Shown piece by piece: positions 25,800 to 34,101 of a DNA stretch of 64,000 nt. A program made the position numbers and the translations under genes. The first letter of the stretch is position 1, and every line of letters starts with the position of its first letter. This DNA comes from a virus, in IMG/VR virus record IMGVR_UViG_3300035157_001159, positions 24,618 to 88,617 of that record, one strand, 5' to 3'. Below the pieces are notes generated by a model. The model was not told the DNA's origin. It searched no databases and saw nothing but the letters and a program-made list of their open reading frames with translations.

Positions 25800-27617
25800 A
25801 TGAGTATTATTCTTGGATGTTCTCGTGGTCATAATTCTAGTACCACATTGATGGTTGATGGTGAGATTGTATTTTATCTAGAAGAAGAACGTTTATCTAG
25901 ATTTAAAAGAGATGGAACACCATTATTGGGTTTATTAAAAGCCTTTGAATATGTAGATCATATAGATCATTTAGTCGTAACTCATACACATAGGCATGGT
26001 CCTAAGTGTGATTGGACTGGTGAGGATTTATATCAGGGTTGGATAAGGAAGCTTACAAAGCAGACTAAGATGGATGCTGGACCTAGAATTACTTTTATTG
26101 ATACGATACATCATGAGGTTCATGCTAGTTGTGCTTTTTTAAACTCTGGATTTAAATCTGCTGCTTGTTTAAGTGTTGATGGTGCAGGAAGTTTCTTGGG
26201 ATGTGAGTTGACTGATGATACTATCTTTGAATTTGAAACTATTTTTAAAGCAGCGTATGATCCTCATTTAAAATTTGATGTTGTTTATAAGCATCTTGGT
26301 ACTTCTGATGCTATTGGTGTTAAGAATGTTGGTGAAAATAAGGAATTATTCATTACAGAATATCCAGGTCTTACAAAAGCATATGAAGCGATAACTGAAT
26401 ATTGTGGATTTGATGCTATTGATGCTGGAAAAACTATGGGTCTATCTCCATATGGAAAGGAGAATCCTGATCTTCCAGAATTGTTTAGAGATGGTTGGGT
26501 CAATAGAGAATTTTTTGTTCCAAATTATCCCAATAATTCTCATATTAATATTCAAAGATATCCTATCTTAAGTAAGGATGCTGAAGATATTATTGCATTA
26601 CATGAAAAAGATAAAACAAAACCACCAGTAAAAAGAGAAAAATATGGATTGAGTTCACCATATACTAATGATAAGACTTCTAGATTTTTTAGAGGTGGGT
26701 GTAAGGAATATACACAAGTACAAAAAGATTTAGCATATAAGATTCAGAAAGAAACTGAAAATGCTATGATAAAGTTAATTCAAAAGGCTCATGATTTAAC
26801 TGGTGAAAAGAATATAGTTATTTCTGGTGGTTATGGATTGAATTGTGTATCTAATTATCAGTATTTAAAACATTTTCCAGATTTAAATATCTATGTTGAA
26901 CCAATATCACATGATGGTGGAACTTCTATAGGTGCTGTTAGAAAAGTTTGGGCACAAGAAGAAAAAATAACTAGTCCACCACCAAGAGTAACTTCAATTT
27001 ATTATGGTCCACAATATGATCCAGATACTTATTTGGATGAATATGATCACTTGGATGTTGTTGATACTTCTTATGATGATGTTGCTAAACTAATTCGTGA
27101 TGGTAGCATTGTTACAATCTTCCAAGGAAGGTCTGAAGGTGGACCTAGAGCACTTGGTAATAGATCTATTTTATTTGATCCTACTATTAAGAATGGTAAG
27201 GATCTTGTTAATGAGGTAAAACATAGAGAGTTCTTTAGACCTTTTGCTTGTTCTATTAAGAAGGAAAAAGTTAATGAATGGTTTGATCTTCAGGGTAGAG
27301 AAGATTCACCTCATATGATGTATGCTGTTGAATGTTTACCTGGTGTTCAAGAAAAGATTCCATCAGTCATTCATGTTGATGGTACATGTAGGATTCAAAC
27401 TCTCACTAAAGATGAGAACAAACATTATTACAATCTTATAGATTCTTTTGAAAAGTTAAGTGGTGTTCCAATACTTTTTAATACTTCTTTTAATCTTGGT
27501 GGAGAACCATTAGTAGAAACAATTCATGATGCTATTAATACTTTATATAAGAGTAAGATTGAATATATGTATCTTCCTGAGATACAAAAGTTAGTAAAGA
27601 TTCCTAATGCAGAATGA
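25800..27617 (+). CDS. O-carbamoyltransferase (NodU/CmcH/TobZ family)
   Basis: A 605-residue, full-length member of the family. The N-terminal Kae1-like domain starts ILGCSRGHNSSTTLMVDGEI with EEERLSRFKRDG, and has the metal-ligand set HHEVHAS (H104, H105, H108) and D127 in LSVDGAGS. DAGKTMGLSPYGK and VISGGYGLNCVSN follow. The C-terminal domain shows GRSEGGPRALGNRSIL (about 443-458), REFFRPFACSI and PILFNTSFNLGGEPLV. The family moves carbamoyl from carbamoyl phosphate via carbamoyl-AMP to a hydroxyl on sugars or antibiotics. Here it probably decorates a surface sugar. The next gene overlaps its 3' end by 11 bases. Confidence 0.9.
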   Translation: MSIILGCSRGHNSSTTLMVDGEIVFYLEEERLSRFKRDGTPLLGLLKAFEYVDHIDHLVVTHTHRHGPKCDWTGEDLYQGWIRKLTKQTKMDAGPRITFIDTIHHEVHASCAFLNSGFKSAACLSVDGAGSFLGCELTDDTIFEFETIFKAAYDPHLKFDVVYKHLGTSDAIGVKNVGENKELFITEYPGLTKAYEAITEYCGFDAIDAGKTMGLSPYGKENPDLPELFRDGWVNREFFVPNYPNNSHINIQRYPILSKDAEDIIALHEKDKTKPPVKREKYGLSSPYTNDKTSRFFRGGCKEYTQVQKDLAYKIQKETENAMIKLIQKAHDLTGEKNIVISGGYGLNCVSNYQYLKHFPDLNIYVEPISHDGGTSIGAVRKVWAQEEKITSPPPRVTSIYYGPQYDPDTYLDEYDHLDVVDTSYDDVAKLIRDGSIVTIFQGRSEGGPRALGNRSILFDPTIKNGKDLVNEVKHREFFRPFACSIKKEKVNEWFDLQGREDSPHMMYAVECLPGVQEKIPSVIHVDGTCRIQTLTKDENKHYYNLIDSFEKLSGVPILFNTSFNLGGEPLVETIHDAINTLYKSKIEYMYLPEIQKLVKIPNAE

Positions 27618-28023
27618 TATTGTTTGGTGTAATGGCACATTCGATATTCTTCATCCAGGACACCTAGAATTATTCAAGGTTGCTAGATCTTTAGGAGACA
27701 AAGTAATAGTTGCTACAGATACAGATGAAAAGATTCGTGCTGACAAAGGAGAGCATCGCCCTATAAATGATCTTCATTATAGGGTTGCTATGCTTGAGGC
27801 AATCAAGTATATTGATGTTGTTCACACATTTGGTAGTAGGAAAGAATTAGAAGATTTAATTGAACTATATCAACCCGATATATTATTACTTGGTGATGAT
27901 TGGAGGGATGGTGATGTAGTTGGTTGGGAAAATGCTGGTGAGGTAAGACATCTTCCTAGAGTTGGTGGATATGCCAGCAGTAATGTCATCAAAAAGATTA
28001 ATGAAAGTATTGTTACTGGGTGA
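27607..28023 (+). CDS. HldE-type (RfaE2) sugar-phosphate nucleotidyltransferase
   Basis: A 138-residue cytidylyltransferase-fold enzyme. NGTFDILHPGHLELF carries the HxGH motif (H16-P-G-H19). IVATDTDEKIRADKG, RPINDLHYRVAMLEAI and the C-terminal VGGYASSNVIKKI (in place of the YSTSxII motif) match the C-terminal domain of HldE and stand-alone RfaE2. Expected reaction: heptose-1-phosphate plus ATP to ADP-heptose. In E. coli this domain is fused to the kinase; here the two are separate genes in reverse domain order, overlapping by 23 bases. Glycerol-3-phosphate cytidylyltransferase is the main alternative but is less likely beside the kinase. Confidence 0.85.
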   Translation: MQNDIVWCNGTFDILHPGHLELFKVARSLGDKVIVATDTDEKIRADKGEHRPINDLHYRVAMLEAIKYIDVVHTFGSRKELEDLIELYQPDILLLGDDWRDGDVVGWENAGEVRHLPRVGGYASSNVIKKINESIVTG

Positions 28024-28744
28024 TAGTTGTGAGGATGAGTATATCTATGGTAGATGTACTAGGTTAAGTCCAGAAGCTCCTGTACCTGTCTTAGACTATG
28101 CTAAGATACAAACTAAACCTGGTATGGCAGCTAATGTATGCTTAAATCTTCAGTCATTTAATATGGAGATTACATTCTTAACTAATCCTGAGAAGATTGT
28201 AAAGACTAGATTTATTGATGAGAAATCAAATCAACATATTCTTAGAGTTGATAATGAAGAGAGAGTAAAACCTTTATTAGTTCCTGTAGCAACAAATAGT
28301 TTTGATGCTATTGTGATATCAGATTATAATAAAGGGTATCTATCTACAGAAAAGATATTTGAGATTGTGGAGAGTGCATCTTGTCCCGTGTTTATTGATA
28401 GTAAGAAGTCTATACTTCCTAACAAACCCAATTGCTTTATTAAGATAAATGATGTAGAATATGAGAAATTAGATGACTATAAGATAGACAATCTAATAGT
28501 AACAAAGGGATCTCAAGGATGTATTTACAATAATACATTATATCCAGCAGAGAAAGTCAATGTTTATGATGTTGTCGGTGCTGGAGATACTTTTCTTGCT
28601 GGTTTAGTATATGGTTATCTAACATATAATGATATAGAACAGGCATTAATGTTAGGTAATAGAGCAGCAGCAGTTGCTGTTCAGCAATTAGGAACTTACG
28701 TTTTACAACAGGAGGACATTCATGAGATACTGTATAGATATTGA
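28001..28744 (+). CDS. HldE-type (RfaE1) heptose-phosphate kinase, PfkB family
   Basis: A 247-residue protein if the ATG giving MKVLLLGDS is used; this start fits the family, where the first strand begins VLVVGD. The LLGDSCEDEYIYGRCTRLSPEAPVPVL stretch is characteristic of the HldE kinase domain, followed by PGMAANVCLNLQSF. VVGAGDTFLAGLVYG holds the PfkB anion-hole/catalytic Asp (GAGD). It is shorter than the ~310-residue HldE kinase domain; the lid and dimer region are reduced. Role: phosphorylation of heptose-7-phosphate at C1. It overlaps the nucleotidyltransferase gene by 23 bases and the HAD gene by 23 bases. Confidence 0.85.
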   Translation: MKVLLLGDSCEDEYIYGRCTRLSPEAPVPVLDYAKIQTKPGMAANVCLNLQSFNMEITFLTNPEKIVKTRFIDEKSNQHILRVDNEERVKPLLVPVATNSFDAIVISDYNKGYLSTEKIFEIVESASCPVFIDSKKSILPNKPNCFIKINDVEYEKLDDYKIDNLIVTKGSQGCIYNNTLYPAEKVNVYDVVGAGDTFLAGLVYGYLTYNDIEQALMLGNRAAAVAVQQLGTYVLQQEDIHEILYRY

Positions 28745-29069
28745 TGGTACTATTTGTACACCAACTGTTGGTAGGGATTACCATAAAGCAGAACCGTGGA
28801 AAGATAGAATCGAGGTACTAAATAAACTTTACGATGAAGGTCATTATATAATTTACTTTACTGCTAGAGCGATGGGTAGGTTCTCGGAAGAACCACACTC
28901 TATTGCTTCTGTAAAAGCAGAAGGAGTTTTATTTGATCTTACAAGAGATCAATTAGATGAGTGGGGAGTTAAATATCACGAATTAATTATGGGTAAACCA
29001 CATGCTGATTACTTTATAGATGATAAAGGATGGCAATGTGATTCATTCTTTGAGAGTCATGGAGTATAA
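28722..29069 (+). CDS. HAD-family phosphatase of surface-sugar type
   Basis: A 115-residue HAD core protein. The nucleophile motif DIDGTIC (D6, D8), the second motif TAR in IIYFTARAMG and the acidic motif DYFIDDKGW are all present, with KPHADYF before it. There is no cap domain. The type (YHKAEPWKDRIEVLNKLYDEGH, QLDEWGVKYHELIMGKP) is common in capsule and LPS gene clusters. In this operon it could take the place of GmhB, removing the C7 phosphate between the kinase and nucleotidyltransferase steps; that assignment is inference. Confidence 0.8.
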   Translation: MRYCIDIDGTICTPTVGRDYHKAEPWKDRIEVLNKLYDEGHYIIYFTARAMGRFSEEPHSIASVKAEGVLFDLTRDQLDEWGVKYHELIMGKPHADYFIDDKGWQCDSFFESHGV

Positions 29070-29680
29070 TGCCTGATTATTTTTATAAAGATATTAATAA
29101 TATATCTGTACCAGAGTTTCATACAACTTGGTTTAATAATATTCCAAAATTGATTGGAGATGATATATTAGAACGTGTTGAGGAGTATGTTAGTAGAAAA
29201 GATTTAGAACAGGCTGCTACAGTTGGTGGTGAAGGTAGTGATATTAGACGTTCAGAAATATGTTGGTTAGTAGATACGGATTATAGAGATTTAATTACTC
29301 CAGTTTATGATGAGATTTCAAGAATTGTTAGAGATGTTAATGATGATCTTTGGGGATATAATATTCGTGGATGGGAAGGACTTCAATACAGTAAATATGA
29401 TTCAGAATATAAAGGACATTATGATTGGCATATGGATATTTCTCCTAGACAATTAGAAGGATTGCAGAGAAAGGTTTCATTTTCAATAGGTCTTTCTAAA
29501 GATTATTATGAGGGTGGTGAATTTGAATTTATGATAAGTAGAGACACTCAACATAGTTTTAAACTTAGTAGGGGAGATATGTTAGTTTTTCCTTCTTTTT
29601 TACTACATAGAGTAACACCAGTTACTAGTGGTATTAGAAATGCATTAGTTGGTTGGGGATTAGGTACTAATTTTGTATGA
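29069..29680 (+). CDS. 2OG-Fe(II) oxygenase, prolyl-hydroxylase type
   Basis: A 203-residue protein. The iron ligands are H and D in GHYDWHMDI (HxD) and the distal H in FPSFLLHRVTPVTSG, with R in GIRNALVGW to bind 2-oxoglutarate. The spacing fits PKHD-type/P4H-like enzymes. The substrate is unknown; its place in a sugar operon suggests hydroxylation of a sugar or lipid, although this family often acts on proteins. It starts directly at the stop of the HAD gene (TAATG). Confidence 0.85.
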   Translation: MPDYFYKDINNISVPEFHTTWFNNIPKLIGDDILERVEEYVSRKDLEQAATVGGEGSDIRRSEICWLVDTDYRDLITPVYDEISRIVRDVNDDLWGYNIRGWEGLQYSKYDSEYKGHYDWHMDISPRQLEGLQRKVSFSIGLSKDYYEGGEFEFMISRDTQHSFKLSRGDMLVFPSFLLHRVTPVTSGIRNALVGWGLGTNFV

Positions 29681-30033
29681 ATGATGAAGATATAAAATTT
29701 GTTCCCAAGGGTTGGGGTTATGAGAAGTGGATATGTAATACTTCTGAATATTGTGGCAAGCTTTTATTCTTTGCCAAAGGTATGAGATGTTCTTGGCATT
29801 ATCATTTATTAAAAGATGAAACCTTTTACCTACAGTCAGGTAAGATACATCTCTTCTATGGTTTTGATAATGACATTTCATTATCTGATAGTATAGTTTT
29901 AGAACCAGGTGATAAATTTCATATTGAAAGGAAGATGAGACATCAGATGGTTGCTCTTGAAGACTCTGAATTATTTGAGTTTTCTACACAACATTTTGAT
30001 TTGGATTCACATAGAGTCTTCAGGGGAGATTGA
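29677..30033 (+). CDS. Cupin protein, sugar-isomerase/epimerase-like
   Basis: A 118-residue single-domain cupin. CSWHYHLLKDETFYLQSG contains the cupin-1 metal set H-x-H-x(n)-E, and LEPGDKFHIERKMRHQMVAL gives the cupin-2 H. KGWGYEKWICN...YCGKLLFFAKG resembles D-lyxose isomerase and mannose-6-phosphate isomerase type II proteins. It overlaps the preceding stop (ATGA) and the following start, so it is part of the operon. An isomerase or epimerase step on the sugar is inferred. Confidence 0.75.
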   Translation: MNDEDIKFVPKGWGYEKWICNTSEYCGKLLFFAKGMRCSWHYHLLKDETFYLQSGKIHLFYGFDNDISLSDSIVLEPGDKFHIERKMRHQMVALEDSELFEFSTQHFDLDSHRVFRGD

Positions 30034-30593
30034 TGTTAGATACTTTAACACATAAATGTTATTCATTAATAGATCCTCCAAATATAGAAGAGATATTAAT
30101 GAGTATAGAAAATTCAGAATTAACTGAAGATCAGGAATTTGAATGGACTGATTATTGTTCTGTTAAAACTGAGAGATTGGACTTAATGGATACATTCTTT
30201 CCGTTATTTGGACCTTCATTGGAGATATTTTTTAGTGAATTGGAATTGGATATGAGTAATCTCCGTGTGTATTGTCCTGAAATTTGGAGGAATACTTATA
30301 GTAGAAATTATTTTCAAGAGATTCATGATCATATTCCTTCACATTTATCTGGAGTTCTTTTTTTAACTGATGAACAAGAAGGTGATGGTAGATTTTTCTT
30401 TTATAATGAAGGTTGTACAGAAGTTTCTAGGGAATGGAGAGAGATTGGTTTTGGTTGGGATAGAAAATTTATAAAAGCTGAAAGAGGTAAACTTTTATTA
30501 TTTCCATCGTATATGCTACATGGAGTAGCGGCTCATAAATCAGATAATATTAGAAAGACTGTAGCATTTAATCTAGTATTCAAAACAGATTAA
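30033..30593 (+). CDS. 2OG-Fe(II) oxygenase-like protein
   Basis: A 186-residue protein when started at the ATG that overlaps the cupin stop (TGATG). IHDHIPSHLSGVLFL gives the HxD-like pair region, GRFFFYNEG the strand after it, and ERGKLLLFPSYMLHGVAAH plus NIRKTVAFNLVF the distal His and the 2OG-binding Arg. The HxD Asp is less clear than in its neighbours (HDH), so activity is less certain. Its 3' end overlaps the 3' end of the opposing hldD-like gene by 14 bases. Confidence 0.75.
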   Translation: MLDTLTHKCYSLIDPPNIEEILMSIENSELTEDQEFEWTDYCSVKTERLDLMDTFFPLFGPSLEIFFSELELDMSNLRVYCPEIWRNTYSRNYFQEIHDHIPSHLSGVLFLTDEQEGDGRFFFYNEGCTEVSREWREIGFGWDRKFIKAERGKLLLFPSYMLHGVAAHKSDNIRKTVAFNLVFKTD

Positions 30594-31398
30594 GATACTG
30601 TGCTATGTTTATAAATTGATAGTCCCATACCTTCTCTGCTATAGTTAGGTATTGATACTTTCCTTTTAGGTGTTCTGGGAATGGAATGTATTCTATTTCT
30701 CCATTATATTTTAATGCTATAAGTTCACCAACAGTTTTGAAACTAACTGGACTACTGGTTCCAAGATCATAGATACCAGATGGTTTATCATTATTAAGAA
30801 CGACTTCTACTATATCTCCAACCCAGATAAAATCTCTTAGGTACTTACCTGATCCTTCAAACAGTTTTAGTTTACCAGTATCTTTTATTTGTTGTGTGAA
30901 TTTATGAACAGGACTTGCTTGATCTCCTTTTTTATCTTCTCCTTCTCCATACACATTAAAGTATCTGAAACTCTGGATAGATGAGAATTTATCTAAGTTG
31001 TCTTGTATGTAATAATCAATCTGTAACTTAGTAATTGCGTAGTAATTTAATGGAGATATTTTATTAGGAGTAGTTGCGAATAAACTCTTTCTAGTATTAC
31101 CATATACTGATGCTGATGAGGCAAACTTAACGTCTATTTGATGCTCTATTGCCCTCTCAAACAGTTCTATAGTGAACCAAACGTTCATCCTATGGAGTTT
31201 ATCTATATCTCTTTCTGTCGTGTCTGAGATCGCTCCTTGGTGTAGTATAAGGGATACTTTATCCCAGTCCTTAAAGTATGCTATCCAATCCCAACAATCA
31301 TGTTCATCAACTGTAACGATTTCTTCATCAGAATGTTCTATCAGATACTTAAGAAAGTTCTGACCAATGAAACCTTTTGAACCTGTTAATATAATCAT
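30580..31398 (-). CDS. hldD: HldD-like ADP-glyceromanno-heptose 6-epimerase (SDR)
   Basis: A 272-residue extended SDR. Its NAD(P) motif is TGSKGFIGQNF (TGxxGFIG). LILHQGAISDTTERD, FASSASVYG, YYAITK (YxxxK catalytic pair), FRYFNVYGEGE, LFEGSGKYLRDFIWVGDI, GIYDLGTSSPVSF and IEYIPFPEHLKGKYQ follow E. coli HldD very closely in order and wording. It is about 38 residues shorter than HldD, mainly near the N-terminal third. It converts D-glycero to L-glycero ADP-heptose. It is encoded opposite to the kinase and nucleotidyltransferase genes. Confidence 0.9.
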   Translation of the reverse strand: MIILTGSKGFIGQNFLKYLIEHSDEEIVTVDEHDCWDWIAYFKDWDKVSLILHQGAISDTTERDIDKLHRMNVWFTIELFERAIEHQIDVKFASSASVYGNTRKSLFATTPNKISPLNYYAITKLQIDYYIQDNLDKFSSIQSFRYFNVYGEGEDKKGDQASPVHKFTQQIKDTGKLKLFEGSGKYLRDFIWVGDIVEVVLNNDKPSGIYDLGTSSPVSFKTVGELIALKYNGEIEYIPFPEHLKGKYQYLTIAEKVWDYQFINIAQYLNLF

Positions 31399-31399
31399 A

Positions 31400-31407
31400 G
31401 ATAAATA
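31400..31407 (+). promoter_or_regulatory. T4-type late promoter (GATAAATA)
   Basis: GATAAATA ends 22 nt before the ATG at 31430. It lies just outside the divergent hldD start, so late transcription resumes here. Confidence 0.65.
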
Positions 31408-31429
31408 CTTAAAATTATTGTGTGTTTAA

Positions 31430-32887
31430 ATGGCCTTTGGACTCTTAGGTACTATTATACCACCAACTAAACAAAATACTACTTGGTACACTGGAACTGC
31501 TGATAAATTGACAGTTGGTAAGATATCTGTAACCAGTAAAAATCCTGATAAAGCATTGATTCGTCTTGGATATTTAGATGGTGGTGAGATAAGATACTTT
31601 GAGTATAATAAACTTATTAGGTATCAAGAAACTTATGAAACTCAGGACATACATTTGGGTTCTGGTCAAAGTCTAGTAGTAAGATCTGATAGAACTAATA
31701 TTAATTTTTTATATTATGGGCAAACAGTTAGTGATTATTTAAATCCAATAAAGTCTGGTGTTTTAAATAATATAATTTCAACTAACACAACACCAAAAAC
31801 TATATTCGTTGCTCCTTCTGGGTCTAGAGTGAGTGCTACACTTTCAATGTGTAATTTAGGTTCTGATATTAGTAGAGTTAAGATTGGTATATCTGATGGT
31901 GATCTAGGTTCTTTTGATAGTAGAGAATATATTGAATATAATATAACAATTAAACCAGGACAGACTTATACAAGAACAGATCTTAAATTACAAGAAGGAC
32001 AAACTTTAGTAGGATCATCTGATGATGGATCTAATATAAGTTTTCTCTGTCATGGTAGATTATATTATGCCATAACTGGATTGCCAGATAGTGATGATCT
32101 AATCGTTTTAGGTAATGCTAGAATTAGTGGCAATGTTGGTATTGGTATAACAGCTTCTGAGAATACAAAGTTTCATGTTGATGGAAGTAGTATACTGACT
32201 GGTGATGTTAATATTACTGGTGGTAATTTAGATGTTGCTAAGTCACTAACTGTAAAGGGTGATGATACAAATCTAAATTCTAATAAGGTTAGGATTAAGG
32301 ATTCTAATATAGAACTAGGATATGTTCTTCCTGGTGCTTTTACTGGTGATATAGTAGCTGGCACTAATGTAATCACAAATGTTGGTGATACTTCTGGTAT
32401 TGCCATAGGAATGATTATAACAATACCTAATCCAAATCAAGTTACTATTCCTGCTGATACTAAAGTTACAAATGTTTCTGGTACAACTGTTGAAGTTGAT
32501 AATAATTTCCAAGGAACTGGAAGTGATTCAGTAACTTTTGATACTGCTGGTGCTAGTAATCAAACAGCAAATGATGGTGGAATTACACTTAAGGCTGGTT
32601 CTGATATTGATAAGACTATAAAATGGCAGATAGATAATTCACAATTTAATTTTAGTGAAGGTATAAACATTCCTGCAGGTAAACAGTATACTCTTGATAA
32701 TGTGGCTGTGTTAACTCATGATCAGGTATTAGGGATGGGTATTACTATGCATTATCCAACAACATATAATCCTACTAATATCAGTACCGAACATTTACCA
32801 ACACAAAAGAGTACTGATGATTTAATACATGCTAGACAAAGAGACGTTAGCTTATCAGCATTTTTTGCTGCTGGTATAGATTTTTAA
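31430..32887 (+). CDS. Fibre-like structural protein with duplicated N-domain
   Basis: A 485-residue protein. Residues 1-105 and about 110-225 are two copies of the beta domain seen alone at 20743 (IRYFEYNKLIRYQETYETQDIHLGSGQ and REYIEYNITIKPGQTYTRTDLKLQEGQ). A shaft follows with VGIGITASENTKFHVDGS, GDVNITGGNLDVAKSLTVKGD and similar beta repeats. The C-terminal part (STEHLPTQKSTDDLIHARQRDVSLSAFF) is helical. It is a likely tail-fibre or neck-fibre component, expressed late. Confidence 0.7.
   Translation: MAFGLLGTIIPPTKQNTTWYTGTADKLTVGKISVTSKNPDKALIRLGYLDGGEIRYFEYNKLIRYQETYETQDIHLGSGQSLVVRSDRTNINFLYYGQTVSDYLNPIKSGVLNNIISTNTTPKTIFVAPSGSRVSATLSMCNLGSDISRVKIGISDGDLGSFDSREYIEYNITIKPGQTYTRTDLKLQEGQTLVGSSDDGSNISFLCHGRLYYAITGLPDSDDLIVLGNARISGNVGIGITASENTKFHVDGSSILTGDVNITGGNLDVAKSLTVKGDDTNLNSNKVRIKDSNIELGYVLPGAFTGDIVAGTNVITNVGDTSGIAIGMIITIPNPNQVTIPADTKVTNVSGTTVEVDNNFQGTGSDSVTFDTAGASNQTANDGGITLKAGSDIDKTIKWQIDNSQFNFSEGINIPAGKQYTLDNVAVLTHDQVLGMGITMHYPTTYNPTNISTEHLPTQKSTDDLIHARQRDVSLSAFFAAGIDF
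31454..31462 (-). promoter_or_regulatory. Possible extended -10 promoter for hldD
   Basis: On the minus strand the sequence reads TGGTATAAT (TGn plus a perfect TATAAT), ending 55 nt before the hldD ATG. No good -35 is present and no late element points toward hldD. It lies inside the first codons of the opposite gene. Confidence 0.35.
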
Positions 32888-32901
32888 GTTATAATTGCTA
32901 C

Positions 32902-32908
32902 CTAAATA
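32902..32908 (+). promoter_or_regulatory. T4-type late promoter (CTAAATA)
   Basis: CTAAATA ends 21 nt before the glutaredoxin ATG at 32930. It is the CTAAATA variant also seen at the gp54/gp4 and gp48 starts. Confidence 0.6.
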
Positions 32909-32929
32909 ATTTTTTAAAAACTATAAGAA

Positions 32930-33178
32930 ATGAATTTTACGATTTATTCTAAGAGTGGTTGTCCATACTGTGAAAAAGTAAAACAAGTAATGTCGTTGAC
33001 AAAACTAAGTCATGTGGTGTATAATTTAGAGGATGATTTTACACGAGAGGATTTTTATGCTGAGTTCGGTCAGGGATCAACCTTTCCACAGGTAGTTTGT
33101 GATGACACGGGACAAAGACATAAAATCGGAGGATGTACTGAAACAGTTCAATTTCTTAAGGAAAAGAAAATCGTCTAA
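32930..33178 (+). CDS. nrdC: Glutaredoxin
   Basis: An 82-residue dithiol glutaredoxin. The active site C11-P-Y-C14 is in SKSGCPYCEKVKQV, the TxP cis-Pro region is in STFPQVVCDD, and the GG pair follows in KIGGCTETVQFLKE. The family reduces disulphides with glutathione and in T4-like phages serves ribonucleotide reductase. The length is normal. The symbol nrdC is used by analogy to T4. Confidence 0.88.
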   Translation: MNFTIYSKSGCPYCEKVKQVMSLTKLSHVVYNLEDDFTREDFYAEFGQGSTFPQVVCDDTGQRHKIGGCTETVQFLKEKKIV

Positions 33179-33184
33179 GGTAAG

Positions 33185-33192
33185 TATAAATA
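33185..33192 (+). promoter_or_regulatory. TATAAATA late-promoter-like octamer
   Basis: TATAAATA occurs just after the glutaredoxin stop. It is 104 nt from the next start codon (33297), much farther than the usual 16-26 nt, so it either makes a longer leader or is fortuitous. Confidence 0.45.
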
Positions 33193-33296
33193 AACCAGAT
33201 TATGATATTAATCGTGGGTTTGAATTCATCTTAACAGGAGGTAAACAGAAAACCAAACCATTACATATTACCACACTCAAAATAGGAGGACGAGAC

Positions 33297-33521
33297 ATGT
33301 TAGCAATAAGTTTAGTATTTGGATCTTTTCTAACGGTATTGTTTCTCATAGTGGGAGCCATTGGTGGTTGGGTTGCTAGAGAATATATGATGAACTATCA
33401 GGAGGTTCCTAGAATACATCCTGAGATGTTTGATGGTAATGGAAACCTAGTTCCAGATGAAATTGTAGCATTCAGATTTGAAAATTATGACAACGACCAA
33501 GAAGAAGACAACGACGACTAG
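33297..33521 (+). CDS. Small single-pass membrane protein conserved in cyanophages
   Basis: A 74-residue protein started at the ATG after a perfect TAGGAGGA Shine-Dalgarno. Residues 1-27 form a hydrophobic membrane segment (AISLVFGSFLTVLFLIVGAIGG) followed by WVAREYMMNYQEVPRIHPEMFDGNGNLVPDEIVAFRFEN, a stretch I have seen conserved in marine T4-like phages. The tail is strongly acidic (NDQEEDNDD). Function is unknown. Its 3' end overlaps the next gene by 35 bases in another frame. Confidence 0.75.
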   Translation: MLAISLVFGSFLTVLFLIVGAIGGWVAREYMMNYQEVPRIHPEMFDGNGNLVPDEIVAFRFENYDNDQEEDNDD

Positions 33522-34101
33522 AAAGAAGTCAACAACAGCAACTAAGAAACCAGCAACACCACAAAAGGTTCCTGATTTACCAGTAAATCCTTTTGTATTT
33601 GAGGTTTTAAATGCTGCTTCTAAGATGAGAAGTAAAGCATTAAAAGTAGAAGTTCTTCAAAAATATTCTCATCCATCATTAAAAGCAGTTTTTATATGGA
33701 ACTTTGATGAGTCTGTTATTTCTCTCTTACCTGAAGGTGAGGTTCCTTATGCCAATAATTTAGAAGATGAAACAGCTACAGGAACTCTATCTGAAAAGAT
33801 TGAGGATGCTGTTAGTAAGATGGGTGAATTGAGAACTACCTCTTTAGGGTCTCAGGATCAAGGTAAGGCAAGTATTAGAAAAGAATTTCAGAAGTTTTAT
33901 AACTTTATAAAGGGTGGTAATGATGGATTAAGTGGTATTCGTAGAGAGACCATGTTTATTAATATTCTTACTGGATTACACCCATTGGAAGCAGAGATTT
34001 TAATTTTGATAAAAGATAAAAAATTGACTGATAAGTACAAGATTACAAAGGAAATAGTTTCAGAAGCATATCCAGATATTACTTGGGGTGGTAGATCATG
34101 A
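33487..34101 (+). CDS. Conserved T4-like phage protein of unknown function
   Basis: A 204-residue protein if the ATG is used (an upstream TTG adds three residues). The first ~20 residues are nearly all Thr and Lys (TTTKKKTTTTRKK), then comes a compact domain with NPFVFEVLNAASKMRSKALKV, FIWNFDESVISLLPEGEVPY and FINILTGLHPLEAEILILIKDK. It is a conserved marine T4-like phage protein whose job I cannot name. The start lies inside the acidic tail of the preceding gene; the next gene overlaps by 4 bases. Confidence 0.7.
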   Translation: MTTTKKKTTTTRKKSTTATKKPATPQKVPDLPVNPFVFEVLNAASKMRSKALKVEVLQKYSHPSLKAVFIWNFDESVISLLPEGEVPYANNLEDETATGTLSEKIEDAVSKMGELRTTSLGSQDQGKASIRKEFQKFYNFIKGGNDGLSGIRRETMFINILTGLHPLEAEILILIKDKKLTDKYKITKEIVSEAYPDITWGGRS

